DNA of 64,000 nucleotides from Agrypnia vestita (GCA_016648135.1 JADDOH010005119.1:62001-126000); one strand, 5' to 3'. Positions 33,301-44,737 are shown, counted from the first letter of the stretch. Notes: generated by a model from the letters alone, not told the origin. Made by a program: numbers and translations.

Positions 33301-34880
33301 TCCTTTACCATCCTTTCCTCGCCCATGACTTAACAATCTTATCTATATTTTCTTTATTCTGTCAAATATGCTACATCTAGCAACACATTCACTACTAATT
33401 CGTTAATTCTTCACGCAACGTAATTATTTATAATCCAAATTGTAATAATAACTTATTGCAGTTTCACGTAGTATTTTAACAAAATATAATAATGTGGAGC
33501 ATTTTAAAAAATATGATACACCTGCTTAATGTTTTACGATTTAATAATCAAAAATAAAATGACCATTGGATATAATCCCAAATAATACCAATTAATTGAG
33601 AATATATCAATATGGTGCGGTGCAAAATTCATTGACAAATATGAGAGTAAAAATATTAGAATTTTCACACAAAGTCTTAGTTTAAAATGCCATAAATAAT
33701 TCGGTTCTCTTAAGATAAAACTTCTAAGCTTATCTTCCTTACTAAATACTTAAGTACTGGTAGTGCAGCACGACCTACAAAACTTCTCGGAACTTAGCAT
33801 GTGAGAGATTAGACCGATGTCTGTATTAAATGGTCCAAAGTAAGCCTCAAAGACGAATGAGATTAATCAGGGCATCATTGTTCGAAACTCGGAAACAGAG
33901 TTGGTTTAAAAACTTAGCTCCGGACGCCTCCAACGGGCGAGACTCCTAAAACAAACTTCGCTCCCGTGGCTATATAAATACGAATAAATTAAATGTGGAA
34001 CTCATTTCATGTATAATTCATAGTTTTGCCACAGAAAGCATGTAAGTTTCACGGCAGTGTTTATAAATCCGTACTTTCAATTAAATTTTGCTAATTTCGG
34101 ATGAAAGCCCGGCCGAACGGAGGCAACACGTGTGGGGAAAATTGAAAGTTTTTAAACGGAGATGCAAAAAAGGAGATCAAATTTTATGGTATGCAAATTA
34201 GACGGAATTATTCTTGAGACATTTAAAATTTTGATTGTGATTTTTATTTTCTTCTTTTTAATTAAAACTTTTCCGCAAGCGCCCATTTAGATTAATTTCA
34301 ACGAACCGTTTGGAAACAATTCTAGTTTTAAAATGCCGTTACTTTTATAATCAGCTCGCCGCAGGACTTAAGAATTGTTTACAGATGAAACAAATCAAGG
34401 AAAAAATAATGATTTGTGTTCTTTATTAGCGTCAAATTTTTTTATTCAAATTCAAACTGAATGTTTTTAAACTGGGTACATGCAATTTAAACAAAATCTT
34501 CAATTGATTTCACTAGCCCTCCTTGCTAACGGTAGAATAATCGATGCATGTAGGTATGTTAAATTTAAATAATAACCCGATCCAGCTAACTCCACAACGA
34601 TAGGTTTGAAATAATTTACTTAATAAAATATTTGAAATATTCAGTGTGCACATTCACAAAAACCTACGGTAAAGTTCCCAGTAATATGTAGAACGTACTA
34701 CTCGCGTATCGTGTTAGGACCGGAACGGTACGTTTAATGAATCATTTGAATTTTAATTTGGGAATATTTTTGATTGGGTATTTGTTTACGATAATTAGTT
34801 TAGTTAGTTCTACCATGGTAAACTACTGTAAGTGATTGTGTGAATACTAATTATTTACAAATGACTTTCAACATTGAAAA
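33300..34880. other. Unassigned sequence
   Basis: AT-rich with no gene or repeat recognised. 34100-34130 is a short GC-richer stretch without a reading frame. Confidence 0.4.
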
Positions 34881-34889
34881 ATAAGATTT

Positions 34890-35165
34890 ATCAATTAATT
34901 ATTTATGGGATCGCCATAATGGTTTGGCCATGTGGAACGTACGAGCGAGAAAAGGATGGTAAAGAAAATGCATGACGCGAGTGCTGTAAGCAGCAGAATC
35001 AGGGGGCGTCCGCAAAAGACCTGGCATGGCAAAACCAAATATTGGAGGATGATCCTGTAAAAAGTTAATACAACCAAAAAGCGTGCATGAGAGGATTTAG
35101 GAAAGTGGATGAGGCAATAGTGGTGTGCCATAACAGAACAGTACGGCGTACTATCCTTTCTGTTA
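34890..35165 (+). mobile_element. LINE tail fragment
   Basis: Translation reads WFGHVERTSEKRMVKKMHDA, GRPQKTWHG and CMRGF, the same LINE C-terminal tail as 14493-14890 with one frameshift near 35030. It ends near GTTAGTTGG (35162). Confidence 0.7.
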
Positions 35166-35689
35166 GTTGGTTGATGATCCCGTCGACAAATCAGAGATCA
35201 ACGGAGAGAACGAAGCCGGCATAGATTCGGCGCTCAAGCCTTCAGTTACAAGCAAAAATGGGAACACTTTTTCATTCCTTCCCCGGCCGTGACACGTAAG
35301 CGTAGCAATTACAACATTTCAATCTAAATACTTTTTTTTTTCATATTTATTTATTTTTTGATACTTATTACATTATACATATGCCAAACTGTAAATAAAA
35401 CCGGTGAATATACCACGTGTGGGTACTAATTTTTGCTTACTTCAGTGCACGAACATTGGAAGAAGCCGTTGGTAGATTCGGTCTTTTCATTATCTTCAAA
35501 ATTGTGACCACCATCACAACTCCTGTTGTGCCGCTGTGTAACCTGTGTCCCGTGTAATCGCTAGGAAATGCGTCCTCAGGTGACGGATAGGGGAAATCTC
35601 GCCAGATATGGAGGGTAGGAGAAAAATAAAATACCTCTCGCAGTCCAACAGGCAGTTGACCCATAACAGGCGACTACAAACAGCGTTTG

Positions 35690-35945
35690 CTCCCTGTGTT
35701 AAGAGCGGCTGATTTCAAAACCCACCCACCCGTCTGGCAAGCGTGGTGTTTTAATGCCAAACCCCTTTCAAATGAACCATAAAAGAGGCATCGGAAGACC
35801 TCAAAAGAGATGGGCCAACGATATAACCGCTGTGGGGGGAAAGAAATGGCTACAATTAGCAAATAACAAGGAAGGATGAAAGGTTACGGAAGACGCCTGT
35901 ATCCAGCACTGGAGAGATGAAGGCTGAAGAAGAAGAAGAATAAGA
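35690..35945 (+). mobile_element. LINE protein tail fragment, GAA-type 3' end
   Basis: Plus-strand reading RGIGRPQKRWANDITAVGGK, then WLQLANNKEG and QHWRDEG, fits the R-x-G-R-P-x-x-R-W-x-D-D-I tail of insect LINEs. It ends with GAAGAAGAAGAAGAATAA (35925-35942). Confidence 0.65.
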
Positions 35946-35949
35946 TCAC

Positions 35950-37140
35950 AACTCACTGTCCAAAAATTTACAAAACACACAATTTAAAGCTTATTTTGGT
36001 GTTTTTTTCATATTAATTTTTCACCGGATTTTGCACAAGTGTTAATGGATGCAATACTTTTTTTTTTCCTTTTTTAGTTCCGGAAACACTGGTCGTGGCA
36101 GCGTAGCAACATAGATCAGCGTAGGACCTAGCAATAATCGGTCGGCGATAGACATCTGATATAAAAAATAGAGAGCTTAATAAATATTAAACAATTATAC
36201 AAAAGATAGGCTCTTTTGCTAAAAACTTTATAACTCATTTATAAGTCAAAATGTAATCAACAGTAGTTCGTGAATCAATTGAATCAAATAATTTCAAGCT
36301 GTTTCTTGTGATAAAATAAATCTTACTTAACGACTAACAAAATCATTTTTATACGAAGGTTTAAATGGCATGTGCCAATCATGAAAAGTGGGCCAAGCGA
36401 AAACAAAGAGAAGCAAAAATATATTGGAGTTTGGTGGCAAAAAACTTGGCGAACAGGAGAGAATTAAAATGTCGGTTTCTGAATAAAAAAGTTTTCTTCG
36501 TCATGCATGGAAAACTTAGGAAACCCTATAAAATACGTTTGGAAAAATACTATCCATCGCGAAATTTTATTTAATTTAAATTTAATTGCGAGTGTGACAA
36601 ATTTGACTATAATTTTCAAAACAAAGCCCGTAGGAACAAGTTGAGTTTGGATCAGATTTGGAAGTTAAATTTTAGTTAGAAACAGAGCCACTACTTTCAC
36701 TAGGATGAACCTGTGCCGAAATGAGCAGCGTACAATAGAATGAAAAAAAAATACAATATAAAATAAATCAATTAATACAAAAGCAATAGCTGAAAAATGA
36801 AAAAATATGGTTCAATGAGCAAGTAAATGAATTAAGACCTGTTTTCTGATTCAGATAATAACAAAATGGATACCAAAGACATTTCAACATCATCTTTATC
36901 ATTTAGCATAACACCCTTTATCATTTTTTTTAAAGTGACTTATCATTAGTGACAATCTTAATGTTTTCGGGAAGAACACTCAAGAAGCCTTGTTTAAAAA
37001 ATGTCTTCGTTCAAACACTGTCTTTTGCATTTATTGGCTGATACATAGGGAAGCAAACATTCTAGTGTTACGTATTTGCTATTTTCTTTTGGCGATTAAT
37101 GGCGATTTGTTTTTAAAGAATTTGCACAGAGTCTGAATTT
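35950..37140. other. Unassigned sequence
   Basis: A 69-residue lysine/arginine-rich frame (36365-36574) has no recognised domain and AT-driven composition. Nothing else was seen. Confidence 0.4.
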
Positions 37141-37142
37141 AT

Positions 37143-37256
37143 TACTACTACAGTTTCGAGAGGAGCAGTCTCTCTCATTCATCAGGTATAGTTGATAATT
37201 GTATTATCAAGTACCTGATAATGAGAGGGACTGCTCCTCTCGAAACTACAGTAGTT
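37143..37256. repeat. Fold-back repeat with two hammerhead-like cores
   Basis: Arms 37143-37188 and 37210-37256 are inverted copies. On the minus strand the left arm reads CTGATGA (37185-37179), stem GAGAG/CTCTC, GAAAC (37157-37153), TGTA, GTA, then GTA that can pair with TAC before the core (helix I). On the plus strand the right arm has CTGATAA (37215-37221), a change at an invariant G, with GAAAC intact (37242-37246). One arm therefore keeps the core and the other has lost it. Confidence 0.5.
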
Positions 37257-37426
37257 ACAAGTAACTCAAATATTGTGTGTGCAGTACAATGTTTAAATTA
37301 AAATTATATTTTTGATTAAAGATATTATATACTAAATATTTAAACAATATTTCTATGAAATAAATCAGAATAAAATGTGTACCTAATGCTCCTATTTAAA
37401 TTATTAACATCGTTCAATTATTAACT

Positions 37427-37565
37427 CGTAGCCCGATGGGTATGACACTGGCTTCCCACATAGGATTCTGGGTTCGATTCCCGGTGAGGTAACAATTAAT
37501 CTATATGATTAACTCAAGCCTGGGTGTTTTGTGATGTGTTTTGCCTCTGTAATTGGGCCTCTTGG
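37427..37565 (+). repeat. tRNA-derived SINE
   Basis: A-box-like TAGCCCGATGGG (37430) and B box GGTTCGATTCC (37472) are 42 bp apart, with CCGGTGAGGTAAC following. The acceptor stem does not close, so it is a SINE head and not a tRNA gene. The body runs to about 37565 (CTTGGCGGGTGTAACCGT). Confidence 0.6.
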
Positions 37566-37624
37566 CGGGTGTAACCGTAAAAAATTTGTTTTTTTTAAAT
37601 ATCAATATTCTGTCAAAACATTCT

Positions 37625-37760
37625 CAAAATAAGCTAAAGGCTTGTGCTATGAGAACAGGACTAACTTGATGTCGTGGGATGGTGCTCGAACCACCGACCA
37701 TCAGATCACCAGGCGAGCGTCATGACCATTACACCAACAAGCTACTCGCTTGTTTAATTA
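37625..37760 (-). repeat. tRNA-derived SINE, minus strand
   Basis: The minus strand reads GTTGGTGTAATGGTCATGAC (A-box region) and GGTGGTTCGAGCACC (B box) at tRNA-like spacing, then CATCCCACGACATCAAG. The body tail AGCTAAAGGCTTGTGC resembles 8010-8030. It faces the SINE at 37427-37565 tail to tail. Confidence 0.6.
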
Positions 37761-38109
37761 CGCTTTTTTCACATAAAGAAGATATGTTTACGGAAGACGA
37801 GAATTCTAAAGATCCGACGACGAATGTAAATGATCCGAGTATGTAGACGAGTGGATGCGAAAGATGTCAGAAAATAAACGTGCAAGTTTATATTATATAT
37901 TCTCCAATAACTGCAAAATAATTTTGTGGTAGCGTTATTTATGTAAATAACAATATAAAATTTGTGTAAATTCGCTATTTCGTCCCTTAAGAGGTAAAAA
38001 AAAGTGATATTGGAGTAATTTTAAGATAACGAGGTTTTAACATTCAACACGTAATGTTAAATTATTGAAAATGTACAAATTATGAATTTTCACACGAAGC
38101 AAACACATT

Positions 38110-38460
38110 GTGGTGCGACATAATATCTTTAAATAAAATAACTTTTTGTTTAACACCACTTTATTGAGTTAAAACCAACTAGTTTCGACTCACAACTGAG
38201 TCTTCATTAGGGTTCAGATATTAACTAAATAAAAAATAAATAAAAAATAAAATAAAAAAAAAATTAAAAAAAAACAGAATTACGAACAATTAAGAAAGCA
38301 TTGCTTTATTATTACTAATTGCTTTCTTAATTGTTCGTAACTCTGTTTTTATTTAGTTAATATCTGAACCCTGATGAAGACTCAGTTGTGAGTCGAAACT
38401 AGTTGGTTTTAACTCAATAAAGTGGTGTTAAACAAAAAGTTATTTTATTTAAAGATACAA
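38110..38460. repeat. Large fold-back repeat, Penelope-derived, with hammerhead-like cores
   Basis: Arms of ~150 bp (38110-38285 and 38300-38460) are almost perfect inverted copies. Weaker symmetry extends to 37990 and 38610 (CGTCCCTT / AAGGGACG). On the plus strand the right arm has AACC, CTGATGA (38371-38377), one unpaired A, stem GACTCA/TGAGTC with loop GTTG, GAAAC (38395-38399), TA, GTT, GGTT. The AACC/GGTT pair gives helix I. The left arm (minus) has CTAATGA (38209-38203), losing an invariant G. The fold-back lies 280 bp beyond the Penelope endonuclease relic. Confidence 0.6.
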
Positions 38461-38740
38461 ATTATGAGTTTCACCACCAAATAACTATAAATAGACACGG
38501 AATATTCACTTACTGATTTTTACCTGGAATAGAGATGAAAAAAAATGAATGTATGATTTTCCAAACTCATTTTGGCCAATATTGCAGTTAGTGAGTTTTA
38601 CCTCAAAAGGGACGATTTAATGAATTATCTATATTTTTCGGGGCCACTGGTCCCTCCACCAGGATACAACGTATACTTTAAATTAAAATTAGAAGTACAG
38701 GCACAAACAAAAATAAATATACGAGAATTGAATAAATAAT

Positions 38741-39210
38741 TAAGAATTAATGTGAAAATAAATTTGTAATCCTAATCCTATCGTGTGTAAAATTTCTGAA
38801 CCATTATTAATATCAAAATAATGGTTTGTTTCCAAAAGATGATGAAAAAATTCAGAATAGTTATTAGTATTTAAACATCTTAAGCCCTTCTTAATTCTAA
38901 TATCAAAATTTTCACAAGCTTTACCTATATAAAAAACAATAAATTATCGTCCACAGTAAACAAAATAATTTTTAATAGAAATATTTTGAAAACTCTATAC
39001 ATACAATCCAAAATTCCATTGAATTGTTTGACCATCTTTCCAAGGCTTTGGATAACCCTAATAATAATCAGTGTCATTTGATGTTGTTAATTTTCTTCTA
39101 AATGAAAATAATTATCTTTTAAATTTGTTTCCACCTTAGTTCTTAATCATTTATTCAACTCTCATATATCTATTTTTGTTAATCGCGTTTTACGTATAAT
39201 ACGTTGTATC
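38741..39210 (-). pseudogene. Penelope-like element, GIY-YIG endonuclease fragment
   Basis: Minus-strand frame from ~38965 to 38741 reads FYIGKACENFDIRIKKGL and then SEFFHHLLETNHYFDIN. This matches the GIY-YIG endonuclease of Penelope-like retroelements: Y-I-G, conserved Arg, then H-L-x-E-T-x-H. Upstream (39210-38965) decayed sequence fits the reverse transcriptase to endonuclease linker. It has stops and frameshifts. Penelope-like elements carry hammerhead motifs in their terminal repeats, which fits the neighbouring fold-back. Confidence 0.6.
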
Positions 39211-41150
39211 CCGACGAAGTGACCATTGGCATCAAAGCAAATCTATCTAGTCAAACATGATATTATTATTGTTGCGATAGGTTAGGGATCATTGTCTCAA
39301 TTTCCAATTTCCGAATACCATCTGTATACCCGCACCCTGGAGAAGGACTCTCACTACAAAAAATAAAGTTTCAGGATCCTGCCCATGTTTGACTTTGCGT
39401 TTTGAGCAAGCCAGTCCACACAGATACTTCAGTCTTATTAAATCTAATTGACCAGTTTATGAAATCTCCACATTTCCTTAGCTTCTTTTTATTAATTATT
39501 TATTCTTAGCTATTTTAGTTACGCTGCATTTTGGACTGGATTTCAAACAACGAACAAAACGTTGCGCTGCATTTTGGACTGGATTTCAAACAATGAACAA
39601 AACAGGAATAATAAATTAATACAAAAAACGTAATTTTATAAAACTGAATTTTGCCAAACAAATATTTAGTACGTAATTTATTTGTTCTAAAACTATTTTC
39701 GTTGTTAACCTTTACCATGCCGTGATTAAAAATACCCGTAGGTAGCCACGTTGTCAATTCGTGCTATCATAACATACTAGTAATCTAACTTGCCGCTAGG
39801 CCCTGTGGGTAGCTATACAGGCCGCTGCGCGGCCGTAAAGTCTGTCAAGAACGTCACTTTGACATTTACCAAAACCATAGGTGTGCCGCAAATAAATATT
39901 TCAAGTTCTTATCAAAAAAATACTCTTTTTACAATCACGAGAGAACTTTCCGCGCGCTTGTCGCCGCGGTGGTGAGTAGGATATGAACCTAGCTTCCTGC
40001 AGTTCATCGAAGAAAGTAAGTGCCTTTGACTTTCCTTTCCAAATATTCTCACTACTCACTATTTTAAGTCAGTACCCATGTCTCAGGCGCATATTTAAAC
40101 ACTGGTTTGGTAAAACAATATGATTCCGGAGGCGGGAATAATTAAGATTATCAAAATTAGATTTTCTAATAATAAAATTGATAAGTAAAAAATGCGACTG
40201 CTTCAAAACATCACAAATATTAATTTGTATATAATGACAAATAAGAAATATAAACTAAGTTCTTTGTCAGATCAAAACACTCTACTGTCGCGGTTAGAGT
40301 GAGCCATTCCTGTGGCGAACAGTGGAAAGGAATAAATTACCACCCAAAAAGAACCACCCACCCCTAGGACAAAACGGGGAAGGGGCCCCAAGATGCTCCG
40401 TAAACAAACCCTCGCTACTGACAGAGATGAGGAACATAACTTTATGAGACCTCCGGCGGCATTTACCAGTTTTAATGTAAAGATTGTTTTTGCTTTTCAT
40501 TTTGCTTTTTTTTTTTAGAACTCGGATCATATAAAAATGATTTTAAAAATAGGTTGACTTCCCATAATGTGAAATAAAAATATGTGAAGAATCCGAGCAT
40601 AGAAAATAACCACTTCATAGCCAAATTGTAGATTAAAATATAACACTTTAAATAAAACAAAAATTCACATTATTTCGAGTCATTAACAGCTTGATATTTT
40701 GCAATTATATTAACTATTCATGTTTAGCAAATCCATTTACTTTTTTCTTTTACGTATATTTTTATAAAAAAGACACGGTGTAAAGATTTTTGGTGATAAT
40801 TTTATAGAAACATCTCCAAGTAAAAGAGGATCGGAATCGGTAAGTATTATATAAGCGAGATGGATTTTAGAGGATTCATTTCCACATTTATTGGTAGAAA
40901 GAAAAAACATCAAAGCGGGATTGCCGGTAGGAACGAAGCCCCGAAATGCGGAAGGGATTCATGTATAGTTATTTTAAAAGTACCCAGAGTTTTAATTCAA
41001 CCTATTTTTTAATGCAGATTTCCATTGACTACCTTTGCTAGAAAGTCGCCGCAGCGCAACGTGTTTCCGTAAAACCTATTTTTCAACGTTGAAAGTATAA
41101 TTCAATATTAATAAAAACGGAAATTGATCTATCCAATACAGCATAAACAA
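39210..41150. other. Unassigned, with a 43-bp tandem duplication
   Basis: CGCTGCATTTTGGACTGGAT begins at 39522 and again at 39565, a simple 43-bp duplication. No gene was recognised elsewhere. Frames at 39790-39975 and 40294-40530 have no domain. Confidence 0.4.
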
Positions 41151-41169
41151 TTAACCCAGGCAAATATTC

Positions 41170-41640
41170 AACCGGACATATTTTAACCTTCCGGCGTCGT
41201 ACATACATGTGCCACTTAGCGGCAGACCATATTATACCACCGCCCTAGCGGCGATGTGTAAAAGCCTGTTTCATATTAAAAAAATAAATATAAATAATAA
41301 ACATATATGTTTTAATATAGTTAGAAATACTAGACACTAAGTTAATTGACACTTTGTCCTTTAATTCACACATTTTCACAGTAATAACTCGTTTGTGGAA
41401 CACTTTATACACTTAACGCCCGGTTGGTACTCTTCTACTTCGCTATACTTTTGTCTATAACTTATTTATGGTTAATCGCACAAGTTCGCTCGCTTCGCTT
41501 CTTTTCTCTGGTTTGGCTTCTGTAAAATCGCTGAAATATCACAACAAACTATTTCGCGCACAGTTACGTCGTTCCTTAAATAAGAAATGTCATTTCGCGA
41601 ATTTTCGAGTATGATCGACTGACTTCTAAGAATTTCCAGT
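41170..41640 (-). promoter_or_regulatory. Possible transposon end with HSE/TATA promoter-like module
   Basis: TTAACCTTCCGGCGTCG at 41182 resembles piggyBac-like MITE ends, which follow TTAA. On the minus strand a perfect three-unit heat shock element (plus TTC41594, GAA41599, TTC41604) precedes TATTTAAG (plus ~41575-41582) by about 12 bp. An A-rich leader with GTGTATAAAGTG words follows. No open frame follows. This is the same layout as 30526-30990. Confidence 0.25.
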
Positions 41641-42234
41641 AATTTCTAAGTAACTATAAAACATCAAAATCTTTTTGTTTCTCCAATGACATTATAGTAT
41701 TACTAGCTGCTCGTACCCTGCGTTGCTCGGGTTAAAAATTGAATTAAAAATAAATTTGTGAGGGGGTGGGACAAAGGTTCCATTGTTTTGCTAAGTCTCT
41801 AATAAAAACAATGTTCCATTTAATCTAGGCTGGGTTGGATTGAATATCCAGGGGGTAAAAGTGGTCTATGAAAAATGGAACTAAGGCATAAGTACGCAAA
41901 ATTTGAATCAAACTGGTCAAACGCAGTAGATTTTTACTGAAAATATATCAGAGGGAGAGGGCAAATTTGGATCAAACTGGTCAAACGCAGTAGATTTTTA
42001 CTGAAAATATATCAGAGGGAGAGGGCAAATGCCGCCTATGATACCCGCCTAAAGAATAAGTATGCAAAATTTGAGTCAGATCGATCAAGCAGTGTAGATT
42101 TGTACAGAAAATATATAAGAGGAAGAGGTGGAGTAAGGGGGAAGGTGTAAAAGTAGCATTTTGTTACCCGCTGGGTCCTAAAGAATAAATAAGTATGCAA
42201 AATTTTGGTCAGATCGGTCAAACGGTGTAGATTT

Positions 42235-43214
42235 CAGTGGCGTGCAGCGCATACAAGCAAAAAAGCTGTGCATTAGTAAAGATTCTGGGAAACAAATATT
42301 AATTAAATAATCCTTATCTTAAGAAAAAGTTGATTTAAAATTCTAGCCGTAATTCGTCCTACGGCTAGAAGCTTTATTTCCGACTTTTCTGTACCTTACT
42401 TCATGTCAATTCTTCATTAATCTCGCCCAACAAATTTGTTCCATAGATATAGTCAAGAAGAGAAAAAAAACGTGTATTTTTAATGCTGCGAGTTTTGTGT
42501 AATAGACAAGTAAATTTAGCGTGATTCTTCGAAAGGTCCTATACCAGGTGAGAACTACGCGCACGTCATTGCAGAAATGTTATTTTTTACAAATTCCACC
42601 CAAAACTTTAGGTGTAAATTTTATTTGTCTTTTCAATGGTGAATATAAATACCATCTGTCATATCATGACATCATAATGATATCATAAAATATTTGATTT
42701 ATTTTTGTGAAAAGAAACGTATATCTGAAATTTGTATTGTTTCCGATTTAATTATATTTATATATAGATTTATATTAAGGCGATTTATATCGTCTTCGAA
42801 ATATATTAAATTTTTTTGCCGTATTACCTATACCTATATAATATAATATAAATATAAATATTTATCATTACTAACTTATTTCTAAATGTGGAGACCTGTA
42901 ATTGGTCATCTATATTATATCAATGTTTTCTATGCTTCTTTGTTGTGCTGTTGGTCTTCCATGAACATTAAATAAAAAAATAAAAAAAATAAAAAAATAT
43001 ATTTATTTATTTAGGAAATATTTTTACAATACTTCTTTTATAGTGCAGTTATTTTTGTGGATTGAAGCTACTCAAAATAGTTCATTACATACATTTAAAA
43101 AAAATTAAATTGTATATACCCTTATAGGTATGTGCGTATATACATATATATTTTAAATATAGGTATATAGTCGGTTACAGAATAATCTGAGTTAATACCC
43201 ACTGCACGCCACTG
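42235..43214. mobile_element. hAT-type non-autonomous element inside the Helitron
   Basis: Termini CAGTGGCGTGCAG pair with the inverted right end, flanked by GTAGATTT at 42227-42234 and 43215-43222, an exact 8-bp duplication of a Helitron repeat unit. The interior is AT-rich and contains a LINE 3' tail (42868-42995). No transposase frame is present. Confidence 0.85.
42868..42995 (+). mobile_element. LINE 3' UTR and tail, copy 2
   Basis: Nearly identical to 10372-10490 and ends in an AAATAAAAAAATAAA tail. It sits inside the hAT element, which itself sits in the Helitron. Confidence 0.65.
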
Positions 43215-43689
43215 GTAGATTTGTATAGAAAATATATCAGGGGAGGGAGTAAATGTCGTCTATGATACCCGCCGGGTCCTAAAGAATAAATATGCAAAAC
43301 TTGAGTCAAATCGGTCAAACGGTGTAGATTTGTACAGAAAATATATCAGGGGAGGAGGTGAGGTAAAGGGGGAGAGAGAAAATGTCACCTATGTTAATAA
43401 GTAGATAAAATCTGAATCAGATCAGTCAAACGGTACAGATTTGCGTTGAAAATATATCAGGGGGCCGGGAAGGGGTAAAGGTGGAAGAGAGTAATGTCCA
43501 TAATACCCGCTGGGTCCTAAATTATAAGTATGCAAAATTTGGGTCAAATCGGATAAACGGTGTGGATTTCTATAGAGAACAGACAGACAGACATTGTGTT
43601 TTATAAATATAGATTATGTGAAAAAAAATAGATTTCTTGAATAATGACTAAGTAATGTTCAAAGATTTTTACGGCCACTCAGAATCTTC

Positions 43690-43880
43690 TGGTTTGTGTC
43701 TTCTGAGACATTATGCCGTGTTCTTACCTTTCTGGCCAACGTTTCGGATCCCATTGCAATGTTCCATCATCCCGGCTGATGTGTTGTCGTGAGTGTTGGT
43801 GTTGTGGTTAAGTATTTTATTGCAATACTGTATCGAAAGCAAGTTGAGAACGTTGTCAGTGCTGTGTTAAGTATTGAAAA
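43690..43880 (-). repeat. Penelope-associated repeat, copy 2
   Basis: The minus strand matches 5945-6100. It keeps GGATCCGAAACGTTGG (the GAAAC side of a hammerhead-like motif), but the CTGATGA side has become GGGATGA. Shared flanks include ACACCAACACTCAC and GCCAGAAAGGTA. Confidence 0.5.
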
Positions 43881-43883
43881 AAA

Positions 43884-44237
43884 TTGATTCAGGATTTGAA
43901 ACTGCGCCCACTACATTTGATTGTGATTTCTGAATCCGGCGTCTCGACTACCTGGCTACGGCCGATAATACAAACTCGTCTAAATTATGGTATTTATAAT
44001 AATAAAGGACTGTATAACACGATACGGGGTCCTCGCGTGCTAGAGAACATGGTACTTGCATTAGAACAGTCGGCTGACAAGTCTACTAATTTATCGACAG
44101 AGACTGCGAGTTTATTACAGACAAGTGCCCGGTGGATGGACGACCAGATGTTTCCTGTTACTGCTGAGCCGTGTCATGACGCCATGTCTTCGAAACAACG
44201 ATTAGTTCAGGCAAGTTTGAAATTTGAACAACATTAA
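43884..44237 (+). CDS. Unidentified 117-residue open frame
   Basis: The longest non-repeat frame in the left 52 kb. It begins just after an AG (TTGATTCAG at 43875-43883) that could be a splice acceptor. No domain is recognised. The composition is ordinary, with no low-complexity runs, and includes ALEQSADKSTNLSTETASLL and RWMDDQMF. No clear partner exon was seen. It abuts a Penelope-associated repeat, so it may be transposon-derived or chance. Confidence 0.2.
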   Translation: MIQDLKLRPLHLIVISESGVSTTWLRPIIQTRLNYGIYNNKGLYNTIRGPRVLENMVLALEQSADKSTNLSTETASLLQTSARWMDDQMFPVTAEPCHDAMSSKQRLVQASLKFEQH

Positions 44238-44737
44238 ATTTGTGAACATACACATGATCTTTAGCCAAAAAATCGTTGGTATATTTTATGGTAGCTTCAG
44301 TTTCCATGAAGTGATCTCGACTATGCCAGATATTGAAGCTAAATATGTATCTGACCTTATTCTTTATAGAGGATATAACACAGCTAGTCCAAAGTAGAAG
44401 AAGATTCCTACCTAATTTATGTATCGAAAACGTTGAAGCAACAATGTCTCCGTGTCAACAGTTATGGAATTAGGCTAGTTCAATGATAGCATTTTTTTCA
44501 ATATTTCTGGCTTATCTTCTGCAAAACGGTTGATTATTATTAAAAAAACTTGTATAGAATATACAAAAAAATATTAGCTTTAATAAAATCAAATAAAATT
44601 ATTATAGCTATGTAAAAATTTAAAACAGATTTTTTTGCAAGGTTCTCATCGTTTTTATTTTAATTGTATGAAAGCTAATGAATTTTTGATATCGACATAA
44701 ATCATTTTAATGATAGTCGAACGTTTTACAAAAATGA

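Larger units (their letters stand above)
41703..43613 (-). mobile_element. Non-autonomous Helitron, minus strand
   Basis: On the minus strand the 5' end is TC (43613-43612) after A, continuing TATATTTATAAAACACAATG. The 3' end is CTAG (41706-41703) before T, preceded by a GC-rich hairpin-like CCCGAGCAACGCAGGG segment. The interior is built from diverged copies of a ~66-bp unit (GTCAAACGGTGTAGATTT...AAATATATCAG), including an almost exact duplication at 41900-42030. A 980-bp hAT element lies within. Confidence 0.65.

Noticed and set aside
37427..37500. Functional tRNA gene
   Set aside because: A and B boxes are present but acceptor and D stems do not pair, and a SINE body follows.
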